A stretch of DNA of 64,000 bases from Nepenthes gracilis (taxonomy: Eukaryota; Streptophyta; Magnoliopsida; Caryophyllales; Nepenthaceae), in NCBI GenBank assembly GCA_033239525.1, contig BSYO01000003.1:27831540-27895539 (forward strand), given 5' to 3'. The position numbers and the translations under genes are program-made. The notes below the pieces were generated by a model. That model searched no databases. It worked only from the letters and a program-made list of their open reading frames with translations, and was not told where the DNA came from. Shown one piece after another: positions 40,897 to 52,157 of the stretch (its first letter is position 1; every line of letters starts with the position of its first letter).

Positions 40897-41716
40897 TTGG
40901 CGCCGTCTGTGGGAATCGGCCAAAAAGCCAGTTTTACTACTAAAAAGTATAAAAACAAAACTGACGCACTTATAGCAAGCATTCCGACCAGATAAATTAG
41001 ACGACTTTCTAAACAAATCATAGCAGTACTCACCTTGCCATTGGCGCGTTGACGCTTGGGGGCTGGGGGCTACTTCCTATCTTCTGCAATTTCCCAATAA
41101 GGAAAAGTCGGAGAGCCAAGCCAAAGCCTAGTGACGCTCTCATCACTCTTAATGATTCTGCAAATACCCTTAAAGAAATCGACAGGCATTTTTCATGCAA
41201 GAGATCAATACTTGCGCAGATTATATATTCGAAATACTCTAGGCTTTGTGTGCACGATATAGTCGTCAAAACCTGGGGGCTTCTCCTCAACACCGGTCTC
41301 CAACATAAAAAAAATAAATAAATAAAGGAAAAAAGGCCCAGATTTGGCCCACGGCCGGTCAAACTGGCTCCAATTTCTTTCCCACGGCGTTAAACCGGCT
41401 TTAACTTTCACCAAATAAAAAAAAGGTAGATCGAATTTTAGCGCTGTAGCAGAAAAGAAAGAGGAAAGAGGGAAGAGAGGATGAAGAAGGCGGCAAAGTT
41501 AGCAGCGGCAACGACCACCATCACCGGAGGAGGCGTAGCCCAGATCAGAAGCAGGTGATGCCTTCTTCCCATTTCCCCTCCAATTTCATGCCGAGATTTG
41601 AACGGAGAAAGGAGATCATAGCCGCAAGGAACCATCGCCGCTATCACCGCCATCGCCGGAAGAAATCTTAAAATCAAGAGAGAAGGCACTGACGGCGCTC
41701 ACGTAAGCTGTCGTTG
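40897..41716. mobile_element. Internal remnants of the gypsy element
   Basis: After the primer-binding site come short GC-richer pieces. These include ACGCTTGGGGGCTGGGGGC (41051 on), a phrase also found in the untranslated 3' part of the large gypsy element (CGCTTGGGGGCTCC at 59350 and 59417). Open frames on both strands here (for example 41030-41362 minus) are not recognised. The copia sequence joins abruptly near 41717. Confidence 0.4.
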
Positions 41717-41728
41717 CCACCTCAATAA

Positions 41729-43885
41729 AACGGGATTATTGAACGTAAAAATCGGGTTATTCAAGAAATGGCCAGAACTATGATGCAATGTAAGAATATT
41801 TCCATGCACTTTTGGGGCGAAGCTGTGAGTATAGTCTGTCACATAATCAACCAGATCTACCTAAGATTTAGGACAGAAATAGCCCCTTATGAACTTTGGA
41901 AAGGAAAGAAACCCAATGTTAAGTATTTCCATATCTTCGGCTGTCAATTCTTTATTCTACGTGATAGGAAAAACTTAGGAAAGTTCAACTCAAAAAGTGA
42001 TGAAGGAATATTCTTGGGATATTTCCTAACTAGTCAAGTTTATCAAGTCTTCAATTTACGCATTCAAACGGTTATGGAATCCATAAATGTTGTTGTAAAT
42101 GACACTCCTTATGACCATCCTAAAAGCATTGACTGTTCGAATAAAGAGGATGATCATGATGACTCCTCACCCAACTTATATTTTTCCGATATTGAGCAAG
42201 TAACTCCTACCGCCATTTCTACAAATGAACCTTCTGTCAGAGTTAAACTCAATCATCCAAAGGACCTTATGTTAGGCGATGTTAATGAAGGTATGAGGTT
42301 GTGCCGCCGCATTCTAACTCAGTTCACCTATACCCGTTATGTCTCTCACATCGAACCAAAAAAGGTAGAAGAGGCCTTGTTCGATGAGTGCTGGACAAAT
42401 GCCATGCTTGAGGAATTAAATCAATTTGTGAGGAATGATGTATGGTCCTTGGTTCTCCGTCCTACCCATACAAATGTCATTGAGACCAAGTGGATATTAA
42501 AAAATAAAACCGATAAAAATGAAAATATCATCCTAAATAAAGCCCACATTGTTGCTTAAGGATATACTCAGGTAGAAGGCATTGACTATGACAAGACTTT
42601 TGCCCTTGTGGCCCGTCTCGAGTCTACCCGTATTCTTCTATCTATTGCGTGTACCATGGGGTTTAAATTGTACCAAATTGATGTAAAAAGTGCATTCCTA
42701 AATGGTTTCATTCAAGAGAAAGTCTATATAGAACAACAAAAAGGTTTTGTGAATCATGCATTTTCAGATCATGTGTACAAGTTAAAAAAAGGTTCTATAC
42801 GGATTTTCACAAGCTTTGAGAGCTTGGTACGAACGTCTCACATCGTACCTTTGTGATCATGGTTTTGTTCGAGGCAGTGGTGATAAAACTTTATTTATCC
42901 AAATGATTGAAAAATGTATGTTGGTAGTCCAAGTTTATGTTGATGACATCGTCTTTAGCACTACTGTAGACTCTCGTGCTTATTCCTTTGTAGACTATAT
43001 GGCCTCAGAATTCAACATGAGTATGATTGGAGAACTTACATACTTCTCTGGCTTATAAATTCGGCAACTCTCTCACGTTACCTTTATTTCTCAAACCAAA
43101 TATGCCAAGGACCTTACCAACCGCTTCAATCTTGATAACTCCAAACATATTCGGTCACCCATGAGTACTTCTCAAAGTTGGATGATGATCCTGCGGGCAA
43201 GAGCGTCGATCCAACTCTTTATAGAAGTATGATCGGTAGTCTCCTGTATTTGACTGCTAGCCAACCCGGCATTGCATTTAGTGTCGGTGTTTGTGCCCGT
43301 TATCAATCTGATCCAAAAGAATCCCATTTAAGTACCGTTAAGCGTATTATTCGATATATCAACCGAATGTCTGATTTTGAGATTTTTTTCTCTAACGAAT
43401 CAAATTTTGCCTTGGCCAGATACTCCGATGCCGATTGGGCCGGAAATATTGATGATCAAAAGAGTACCTTCGGTGGGTGTTTTTATGTTGGCTCCAATCT
43501 GGTGGCTTGGATGAGTAAGAAATAAAACTCCATCTCATTATCTATGGCCGAAGCCGAATACATAGCCGTGGGAAGTTGTTGCACACAACTCCTATTGATG
43601 AAACATATACTCCTTAACTATGGTATTGTTCAGGATACTGTGCTGATTTATTATGATAATACTAATGCTATAAACATTTCTAAAAACCTTGTCCAATATT
43701 CCCGCACCAAACATATCGATATTCGGCATCATTTCATTTGTGAGCTTGTGAAAACTCGAGTCATATCACTTGCACATACTCCAACCGAAAATCAACTGGC
43801 CGACATTCTCACCAAATCTTTAGACAGTGTGCGGTTTAAATTTTTGAGAACTGCTATCGGTGTGTGCTCGCCACTCAACGAATGA
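41729..43885 (+). pseudogene. Copia integrase C-terminus, reverse transcriptase and RNase H, broken
   Basis: Frames in order: integrase C-terminal part (IERKNRVIQEMARTMMQ, FWGEAVSIVCHIINQ, then KYFHIFGCQFFILRDR), start of reverse transcriptase (WTNAMLEELNQF, WILKNKTD), then a stop where a glutamine codon is expected (TAA at 42557-42559). It continues GYTQVEGIDYDKTFALVARLE and FKLYQIDVKSAFLNGFI. A frameshift follows near 42790. The catalytic YVDDIVFS sits at 42936. RNase H follows with YRSMIGSLLYLTASQPGIAF, YSDADWAGNIDDQKST and AEAEYIAVGSCCTQLL, ending near LADILTKSLD. Stops at 43056-43058 and 43523-43525 also interrupt it. The element cannot make its own enzymes. Confidence 0.82.
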
Positions 43886-44766
43886 CGCATAAATAGTTTT
43901 TTAAAACAAAAAAAAGGGAGAAAGTGGATTTTTTTAAATGGGAAGTTTTTTTTTTTGTACCACAAAAACAGAAAAAAAAAAACAAATAACAAAAAAAAAG
44001 GTGCACACTCTTGCGCTGGCCCGCTGTGGGCTCAAGCACGTACTGCCCCGCTTTATCCTCCAGCAAGCAGCGTACGCCGCCCACAACTCTCGCATTTCTT
44101 CCTATCTGTTCGCACGCTTTCCTTGTATCGGCTACCTCTCTCACTCTCATCCACCTCCCGATCTACCCTCCTTCTTCGCCATTGTGGGTGTTATCATGGT
44201 AATTTCTCTCTCGCCTCTTTTTGTCTTTTCCACCGTTGCCGATTGCCATTCATAGCGTTACCGGCCCCATTTTACCTTCCTTTTGGTTGGATGTCCTCAT
44301 GGGTCACCAATACCGATTGCTTACCTATTTGCTCCAAATCCACCGGTTCTTGTATGAATTTTGTGCGCCGTCCATGGAATCTGTGACTCATCGGTTTCCT
44401 GTGTCTCATGGCACTGTTCATGGTGCTTTTCGGCCCTTCTCCCCACCAATGGTTGGCGACCCAACCCACCGGTGTGGGTGATCCTCCCTGGCTGTAAAGA
44501 TCGGCCGGCAATGTGTTTGTGGGTGGTGGTGCACCAGTGGCCCTCTAGAACTGCGCCCATTTCCTTCTCGGTGCCTGCTTTGCGCCGTCTGCTACTGTGG
44601 AGCCCCTTGAGCCACCAGCTGTTGAGTGGCTCATGCCGCTGCCTGGAGCCGATGCAGTGCACGGCTCCGTTGGCTCCCTCTTCGCTGCACGCCATCTTCT
44701 CCTTCACTGTACACACATTCACCGTTTCAAAAGAAAATAAAAAAATAATAAACACTACAAATAAAA

Positions 44767-44776
44767 GATATAAATA

Positions 44777-44862
<86 letters not shown>
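44767..44862. repeat. Compound (AT)n-(AC)n-(AT)n microsatellite
   Basis: About 20 AC units lie between two AT runs inside the spacer of the copia element. It produces spurious V-C-V-C and Y-I-Y-I open frames. Confidence 0.92.
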
Positions 44863-44863
<1 letters not shown>

Positions 44864-44934
44864 TACATGAACAAGGGGTAGGAAGACCCAAGCATCGATA
44901 TTACTTGATTTTAGTATACTTAAAATTTTTTCAG

Positions 44935-46116
44935 ATGTCGGCCCCAAGAAAATCCTTGGCGCGTAAGTCGAGTGACAAACGCATTCGACCGAGTGAGCTC
45001 TCCGCTCCCGATCGCTTTATCAGTCCAGAGGCTGAGGCATTATTTACCACCCACATATCCCATCAGCAACTCTTACTTAAACGGGAAGTCCAACTTGACT
45101 TCGTCGACCCTTCCATATCTTCTATCTTCACTGATCGCCGTCGGGAGCCGGTCCTCACCGGTTTGATTGCTCCGTCCATTATTCCTATTTAAGAATTCTA
45201 TTCTAACATTCATAAGATTTTCTTCGATTCTTTCTCCACCTTCATGCGGGGGGCACATGTTCACATTACTCCGGATGTACTTGCCTGCGTTCTTGGCCTT
45301 CCTCGGGTGACCAACCCGACCTATCCTTTGCCTCCATTCTCCCGGCCTCATCCAAATGACATTGCCACATTTCTCCATGGTGCTCCCATGGAGTGGAATG
45401 GGAGAGCTTTTAAGACTTCATTCCTCTCTCCCTGACGTCTGGTCATGAGCCACATCATGCTTACGAACATGTTTCCTGTCTCTCACTTCTCGTCCATTCT
45501 TATGGACAAAGCCTTATTTTTGTATACTTTACTGAGCGGTTGGCCCATCGATCTATCGTTCCACATCGCCTCTCACATTATTTCCTACTTCACCGCCTGT
45601 AAAGAGGATAACTTTCCCCACGGGTGTCTCATTCAGCGGTTTCTTGCTGGGCTCGGTCATCCCTTTTCCAATCTTCCTCATCTCCTACTTGCCCGCCCCA
45701 TCACTTCCACTCCTTTTGCTCAGAGTTAGTCCCATGCACGTCGCTTTGTTGTGGACCCCCAGGAGCCGTTCGATGAACCTCTCCTTATGGTGCCTCCTTC
45801 TCAACATGACGATGGCCCATCTGGCTCTGCCTCGTCCTTCCTTGACCCATAAGGTCCTAGACCGTCTGCTCCTCATCGGCACTCCACATCTTCCTCCGCA
45901 ACTCTAATGAGTCTGTTGTCTCGTCTTGTCAACCATTTTGAACATCTGTATTACTCCTAGGAGCGGATTCTTACTTCCCAGTCTCAGTTACAGTCGCACA
46001 TGCTTGCTGGTTTTGAGCGCTTAGATGGTCGTTTGGCTACCCAGGAGGCTGAGCTTCGACGACGGCGACATCATTATGGTACTCTGCCCTCCGACGATTC
46101 TTCCGATTTTGAGTGA
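44935..46116 (+). pseudogene. Extra 3' ORF of the Sirevirus-like element, broken by stops
   Basis: A frame beginning MSAPRKSLARKSS reads through TAA (45190), TGA (about 45434), TAG (45727) and TAG (about 45958) to TGA at 46114. Recognisable parts are an N-terminal basic segment, then a block around 45195-45730 with FYSNIHKIFFDSFSTF, VHITPDVLACVLGLPRV, MEWNGRAFK and HIMLTNMFPVSHFSS. This resembles the 'putative plant transposon protein' domain found in the extra ORFs of such elements. The C-terminus is a short helical region (QSQLQSHMLAGFERLDGR) with an acidic end. The role of such proteins is unknown. The ATG directly follows a splice-acceptor-like T-rich ...TTTTTTCAG. The lesions mean it is not translated as it stands. 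Confidence 0.5.
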
Positions 46117-47163
46117 TCCCATCTCTTTGGTTCTTCATGACAAAAAAGGGGAGATCTGTTTCATTTTGATAGGGGGAGATTAGGGGAGATGTTATTATTT
46201 ATGTTAGGGGGAGACTTGTTATTTCTATTATTATTTATGTTAGGGGGAGACTTATTATTTCTGTGAGGGAGAGTTCTTCCTAGATTTCTGTACTACTTGT
46301 ATTTCATTAATTTTACTACTGCATGTTGGTTTTCTTCATTTATTGTTACCATTTTTATTATACTATATTATATTATGCATTGTTGGTACTAACCCTATTT
46401 GACCAGACAACTCAATTATAATGTCGACGCGGCTGTCACAACATCGACACAGTAATACTAGTGTGGATTTTTACATTTTTTTGTATCATTTATTTCTCAC
46501 TAGGTGTAGAATTTCATGTATACGAGTTCTATATCGGTGGTGTCTGAACCCGTATTTCACTTGTATTTATTTATTTTCTAGGTTTTGTCACGGAATTATC
46601 AAAGGGGGAGATTGTTAGAGTTTATAATTGGCATATTCGGTGACCATATGCAATCTTATAACGATGTCGGGTTATGACTTGTCGAAATACTGCATTAACA
46701 TATATTCATTGTTGTCCATTCTGGCTTCTAAGGGTACGACGCCTACCATGAGCTCTCCATCCACTTGACCCTAAAATCTCGAAGCCCTGCGTTCTCCATG
46801 AGCTCTCTACCCGCTCGACCCAAAAAACTCGAAGCATTACGCTCACCACGAGTTTGAGCGTAAAATCTCGAAAGGGCCTGCTCGTTGCTCGCCGCCTCAT
46901 CGCTTAAGCGCATGTATGGTTTCCCTAGAAACCCTCTGTGCGCCCACCAGGCGCTCAGACCGAGCTCGAGCGCCGAGGCAACAGACAAATTTTTTTAACT
47001 CTTTTTTTGAGCCCTCTATATATGTGTGCCTTATTTCTTTTACCCTAACTTTTGACTAAGCATTTTGGCACGCCTCTCATTGAAAAATATTCAGCTTTTG
47101 CTTCTTCAATCCTCTTACAATTGAGAAAATCGATCATTTATCTTTGAGCTTGATGTTCTAACA

Positions 47164-48557
47164 AGTTTTCTCTACACCTTCACTTTTTCGATCCCATGTC
47201 GCTACTATTCTACCTTCGTTGGTAACGTCGGTACGTTGAAGATGAAGACCTGATCGCGTTCGGCAATTCAAATGACACAAGAGGAAAAATTGACGTAAAA
47301 ATCAGAATGTGTCCGGTTCCGTTACCGTTGGCAAATCTAAGGAGTTCCTTGGTAGGGATCACAAGATGAGAGTAAGTCGGCTAGGTTAGCGCATCATTAC
47401 CACCCGATTTGTAAATTGATTTTCATAGTACATTTCTTCCTTCGCCCTTGAAGTCTGGAGGATTTTTCTCGATTACCGTGGGTATCGAGTTTTTTTCTAC
47501 GTTACTAAAAATCGCGTTTTTTTATTATTATTTATACTCGTGTATATTTTATATACTTATTATTATTGTTATCATATAGACATAAATATTCTTTACGTGT
47601 ATTGAATATTTAGTTTTATACTATTTCTGTTAATCTTGTACGGGGTCAAAATTTGATTATATAATTTAGGATAAAAAATCTATTTTTATAGTAAAAAAAA
47701 TTATTTTTAAATTATTAAAATGTCTATTACCTTACCAAAAATATACGTTAAATAGATATATTTTTATAAAAATTTTGAGATGCACGCATCGTCAGCCATC
47801 CTGGAAAAAGCACAGCTCGAGGAAAAGTGATGCACGGAACCGTCAGTCATTTTTTCACACGGCATTGCATTCTTGCCTTTCCATGCACGAAAACAGACGA
47901 TCACTTCTCAATCTTACACAACATAATCTAAATGGACAGAATTATAGATACGGTTTAAAATTATATCAGCAATCCCAGCTGTAAATTGTCGTTCAAATTC
48001 GAATAAAAAAGGGAGAACAAATCACTAAATTCAATAACTGCAGACAACATGGATAGATTCACAAAGCACCAGCAAAAAAGAAGAAGATTATAGCTGTTCC
48101 AGTTGAATTGCTGAAATGGGAAGGGGAGAGATTAAAGCATACCCATTAACTAGATAATCAATCAGCTCTCATTCTTACACAAAATACGCAACATGAATAG
48201 AATTATGCATACAATTAAAAAATATATCAGTAATCCCAACTGTAAATCGTCGTTCAAATTCGAATTAAAAAGGGGGAGCAAATCACTAAATCTAATAACA
48301 GGAGGCAACATGTATAGATAGATAAATCACCAACACAAAGAGAAGTGCTCTGGACTGTTACAGTTGTATTGCTGAACTAAAGAACCGAAAGTAGAGAGAT
48401 TAAGGCGTTGCCATTAACTTTGAACTGAGAACACGAACCGATACAGACTGCCGGAATTCTTCACCATCGGACAATCTCTATTATCATTTACAGTCTCATT
48501 TCTTCCATGGAGTTATTTCTCCTTCCTTTCATTCCAGCGTACTAAGCCACGGTGAGA
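47164..48557. other. Intergenic DNA with a 261-bp tandem duplication
   Basis: No gene is seen. Two adjacent copies of a unit start near 47930 and 48191. They share AATCCCA-CTGTAAAT-GTCGTTCAAATTCGAAT, CAAATCACTAAAT and a CATTAACT end, with about 15% difference. They lie in the 3' flank or 3' untranslated region of the F-box gene. Confidence 0.65.
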
Positions 48558-49577
48558 TTAGGTGTACAGAGGCCAATCAGTCCAGGCTCCAGAAACATGG
48601 CCATTCTCACAGACATAAGCTCGAACCACCGGCTCACCATCGTCATGGTAGCCGAACACCCTCCTCAAACAAAACGCAGAATGCAGATCCCAAGTTTCCT
48701 TGCACTCACAAAACGCGCAATTCAGATCAATCTTACTCCTATTCCCATCGTTGATCGTCCTCCACACCCTCGACCGCTTGAAATTCTTGAAGATTCCCCT
48801 AAACAGCATGTAATTCCTCTTCTCCTCGATGTGAAGGCAGCCGGGCCAGTCGCAGATATACAAACAATCCCCTCGAAATCGACTCGCGAGCAGCTTATTT
48901 CCTTGCTCGCGGCTCAAATTCCAAATTGCAGACGCCAAATGCGGCTTCATAGGCCGACAAGCCTTCTGCTTCTTGCGAATTGAAAACCCACCACCGGGAG
49001 AGGAGCCATGGGCATTACTTTTCACGTCTGATAGTTCAACTGGGGAATCATCCTGATCTTGTGATTCTGAATTGTTGTAAACCGTATCGAAGTAAAGGTC
49101 GTCGTAGAGAGACCAGCAACAATAATCGGAGGATGATGTATCCGTCACGCCTTGAGAGCCATGCCCATGAACATCATCGATTTGATTCGATGCAGAGGAT
49201 GAAACTGTAATTTGGGGGACATCCTCCTGTCGTTGCACTCGAGTAACACCATCGAATTCTCCGGGATTCTCTCGTGAGCCCAGCTCGCGGTCGAGGCCGA
49301 AGTCGGAGTTTTCCAAGAGAACGCCAGCGTGGTGAAGGCCGGGGCAGCAGACGGCAATCTTGTGCAGTGCGGCCCATCCGCTGGATTCGGAGGTGGAGAA
49401 AGAGAGATCGGCGGCGATAGGGGGCATGGCGGTGAGGCATTTGGACTTGCAGCAAACGTTGCCGATGAGAGAGGAGAACGTCTTGCAAACGCAGGCCAGG
49501 CAAGCCCAGTTTCGTGGGTCGTCTTCGAGCTTGAAGAATATGTTGAGGACCACATCGTCCGAGAGCTTCGAGAACAT
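48558..49577 (-). CDS. EDL3: EID1-like F-box protein
   Basis: A single 339-codon minus-strand exon. An F-box occupies about residues 3-45 (LSDDVVLNIFFKLEDDPRNW, ACLACVCKTFSSLIG), which would bind a SKP1/ASK subunit in an SCF ubiquitin ligase. A Ser/Asp-rich variable middle (residues 120-200) follows. The C-terminal half is strongly conserved in EID1 and EID1-like proteins: PHLASAIWNLSREQGNKLLA, RGDCLYICDWPGCLHI, FKNFKRSRVWRTIND, then a cysteine-containing NCAFCECKETWDLHSAFC, VFGYHDDGEPVVRAYVCENG and a WTDWPLY end. Arabidopsis EID1 dampens phytochrome A signalling, and EDL3 acts in abscisic-acid and flowering responses. The start is the first ATG of the frame and gives the expected F-box position. 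Family assignment is confident; choosing EDL3 over other family members is tentative. A (GA)n tract in the leader and a MITE upstream flank it. Confidence 0.88.
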   Translation of the reverse strand: MFSKLSDDVVLNIFFKLEDDPRNWACLACVCKTFSSLIGNVCCKSKCLTAMPPIAADLSFSTSESSGWAALHKIAVCCPGLHHAGVLLENSDFGLDRELGSRENPGEFDGVTRVQRQEDVPQITVSSSASNQIDDVHGHGSQGVTDTSSSDYCCWSLYDDLYFDTVYNNSESQDQDDSPVELSDVKSNAHGSSPGGGFSIRKKQKACRPMKPHLASAIWNLSREQGNKLLASRFRGDCLYICDWPGCLHIEEKRNYMLFRGIFKNFKRSRVWRTINDGNRSKIDLNCAFCECKETWDLHSAFCLRRVFGYHDDGEPVVRAYVCENGHVSGAWTDWPLYT

Positions 49578-49600
49578 GGATTCTTAAATGCTGGGAAGAA

Positions 49601-49631
<31 letters not shown>

Positions 49632-49687
49632 ATGAGAATTCTGCACTTCTAAGGTTTGCCTCCTTATGGTGAGAGAGAGAGAGAGAG
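49601..49687. repeat. (GA)n microsatellites in the F-box gene leader
   Basis: Two GA runs (49601-49625 and 49667-49687) lie just upstream of the minus-strand start codon, so the mRNA leader would be CT-rich. Such tracts are common in plant 5' leaders and core promoters. Confidence 0.7.
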
Positions 49688-49762
49688 GAAGTGGACAGAA
49701 GCTGGCGGAGTTCCAGCGTGCGGTTGTAAGCGCAAACTACACAATCTGCTACTCGTTCACAC

Positions 49763-50046
49763 AAATCCGGGGGGCTGCAACGCGGGGGGAGTCGCAGCCC
49801 CCCGACTCCTCCGCGGCCGTTGGATGTGAAAATCCAACGGCTGCATATATATATGTATATATATATAAATTAATATTATTATTTTTTTGTTTTTATAATT
49901 TTTTTGTATTTAATTAAAAAAACAATTATTATTTTTTTATTTTTTAATCTTTTTAAAAAATATTGGCAATCAAAATTTAAATTCGACGGACAAAATGGCA
50001 TAGGAGGGGCTGTGATGCCCCCTCCGCGTCGCAGCCCCCCGTGCTC
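49763..50046. mobile_element. Mutator-type MITE upstream of the F-box gene
   Basis: A 284-bp element with imperfect terminal inverted repeats of about 45 bp: left GGGGGGCTGCAACGCGG..., right the inverse of GGGGGGCTGCGACGCGG.... It is flanked by identical nine-base repeats CGTTCACAC at 49754-49762 and 50047-50055. A 9-bp target duplication is typical of Mutator-like elements. The interior is AT-rich and non-coding. A secondary hairpin (GCCGTTGGAT/ATCCAACGGC) sits beside the left end. It lies about 190 bp upstream of the F-box start codon, so it is in the proximal promoter. Confidence 0.78.
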
Positions 50047-50055
50047 CGTTCACAC

Positions 50056-51183
50056 TTGCCCAATTCCATGCACCTCCGACCTCTCATTTATTTATTGATA
50101 ATTAAAACTTTTTCATAAATTTTTTATAAATTTAGACTAAATTTTGTCCAATTATTTGTGAAGATTACGAGTTTTCACATAAAGAAGAGTATTTAAAGTC
50201 TGTGCTAATAGGCCTAACTACAACACCCCCATTTCTAAAGTTTCAATTATGACCCATAGTTTTTCTTCATCATTTACACCATGCACTTTCTAGCACTCAC
50301 TTTTTAACTTTAGTTTTCTTTCCTAGTGCACTTCATTGTCTCACCTGAGCTTACGGCCCTGTGCCAAAACTGCGGCCGTTCGACTACAAATTTAATATTT
50401 AGATGGTTTTTTAATTTTTTAAAAATAAAAATAAGGGCTCGCAAATCACGACCGTCTGATTTTAGCCGAATGGCTCTAATCCACTGTGCAGGGACCCTCA
50501 GTCTCTCTTTAAGTTTTATCTCTTTTTCGTATGTTCTCCTTTGGGTTTTCAGTGCTTAAATACCAACTAATAAAAACACACTTCTTTTTGATTGGAAAAC
50601 ATAAAACCTGGCCATTATAGCTATCTATATTTTATATTTTGTAAAAAAAAAAAAATTCATCTTTTTTCATAGTTTTATTTTAGTATCCCTTTTGTATGGG
50701 GGTAAAGTCTCATATCAAATTGAACATATTTTTGATCATAGATAGGCAATTTTTGATAAAGACTGACTGATTTTTGTTGATGAGTAATTGTAAAGAATAA
50801 GTTCATATTTATAATTTTGATTGTAATTGATTAAGTCAAGGTAAGAAAAATATTGAGATTAAAAAAAAATAATGTCAAAATTAATATTTTAACTGGGTCA
50901 TATTAGGCTGAGTAATATCTTACCGATACTGATCCTTGAATGAGGAGAGAGATAAATTCGAGGAAAAGAGAGAAAAAAAGATAGAGAAGTAGGAGAATAT
51001 GAAATCAAAGAGAAATTAAGCAATCTTTAAATAAAATTAAATTAAGAAAAATACATTTTAAGCCTATCTTTTTAGCTATTGTACTTTATGATTTTTATAG
51101 GTATTTATTATCTCAAATATCTATATATGTTATAATTTCATATAAAAAAATATTTATACTTTATATGTATAAATTTTTATTCT
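50056..51183. other. Intergenic DNA, no gene recognised
   Basis: AT-rich spacer. Around 50345-50510 a pair of weakly inverted GC-richer segments (CCCTGTGC...GCGGCCGTTCGACT and CACGACCGTCTGATT...GTGCAGGG) suggests another decayed MITE, but this is uncertain. Confidence 0.4.
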
Positions 51184-52087
51184 TGTTGGATTCAATACCA
51201 ATGAGGCCCAAAAAGACGCAAGGATCAATCCAAGGAGTAGCAGTCCAAGTGGCCAGCCCAATCCCAATATTTAAAACAACTTACGTGGCAACTCAACACT
51301 AACAGCCAATTGGCGCCATCTGCAACTTATTAATGCGGTTGCAAACGGCAGGCACTGCGTAGAGGAAACGAGCCAATGAGGAGAAGGTCAACTCTGCCAA
51401 CAACGACAACTAACGGCGATGCTCACAATTCACCAGCCAATCCCAGCGCAAGAGGTAGACTTGGCGTGGCCTACAATGCACAACAGTCTTCCCGCCACCA
51501 CAAGGCGACAATTGACACACTGGAGGTCACCATAGGGCAATAGTTGATGAATCATTGTTGGAAGGATTCTCACGCCCAAAACTCTAAGCCAATGAGCCTA
51601 TAAATCCCCTCCCCTTTTACAGGAGATGGGATCGGATTCTAGACATTCAGCTTCATATTGTGCAGTGAGACACACACCTCCAGAGATCAAGTTCTCAAAT
51701 CAGTGTCCAAATCTAACCTCCACAGCCTTCTTCAGGCTACGAGAGTGAGCCACCATTTGCGGTGCATATAGGGAGTCAAGCCTCCCACCAAACGCTCATC
51801 TAATCCCTCACTTTTACATTCATGCACTCCTATTGCATACACAATATATTTCTGTGCACCTCTAAGCATGCACCCTTTTTCGTTCATTGTGGGGAGTTAC
51901 TGATTTGAGCGTCGGAGTGTTTTCGATTGAAGAAATTTTGTCGGACCTCTAACCTCTTATTTGTAATTTGTATTGTGTAGGTTCCAGGTTTGCAGCGACG
52001 AAGACCAGATTCGCTCGAGATTCTATCTGGATTAGGAATCTGAATGCTCTATAATCCGTACGACAACTCAGGACTCAAGACACAACA
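51184..52087 (+). repeat. 5' LTR of the Tat-type element
   Basis: TG...CA block with short inverted ends (TGTT/AACA). It includes a likely promoter region followed by CCTATAAATCCCC (about 51598-51610), and the TGAGCGTCGGAG motif at 51906-51917. Confidence 0.85.
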
Positions 52088-52157
52088 TTAACGCCATCCT
52101 TGGAAATACAGCAAAAAGTCTAGTGTCTCCCTTCAACACTCAACTCCTCACACCAAG

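Larger units (their letters stand above)
41717..47163 (+). mobile_element. 5'-truncated Sirevirus-like Ty1/copia element
   Basis: Sequence begins inside integrase (NGIIERKNRVIQEMA at 41729) and runs through reverse transcriptase and RNase H to about 43885. It then passes an AC/AT microsatellite and an extra ORF region (44935-46116), several GGGGGAGA purine tracts (46150-46270) and a final tract AAAGGGGGAGAT. A 551-bp 3' LTR follows at 46613-47163 with perfect inverted ends TGTTAGA...TCTAACA. The 5' LTR, gag, protease and most of integrase are missing, so no target duplication can be tested. A long spacer plus an extra ORF between pol and the 3' LTR is typical of the Sirevirus (SIRE/Maximus) lineage. 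Confidence 0.75.

Noticed and set aside
44321..44830. 169-residue minus-strand frame and overlapping plus-strand frames
   Set aside because: They start in the AC/AT microsatellite and lie in the spacer of the copia element; all frames are open because of composition.
49174..49764. 196-residue minus-strand frame and 107-residue plus-strand frame overlapping the F-box gene
   Set aside because: They overlap the conserved EID1-like coding frame in other phases and show no family resemblance; the long frames come from its GC-rich composition and GA repeats.
50345..50510. Possible second MITE near the F-box gene
   Set aside because: The inverted similarity of its ends is weak and no target duplication was found.
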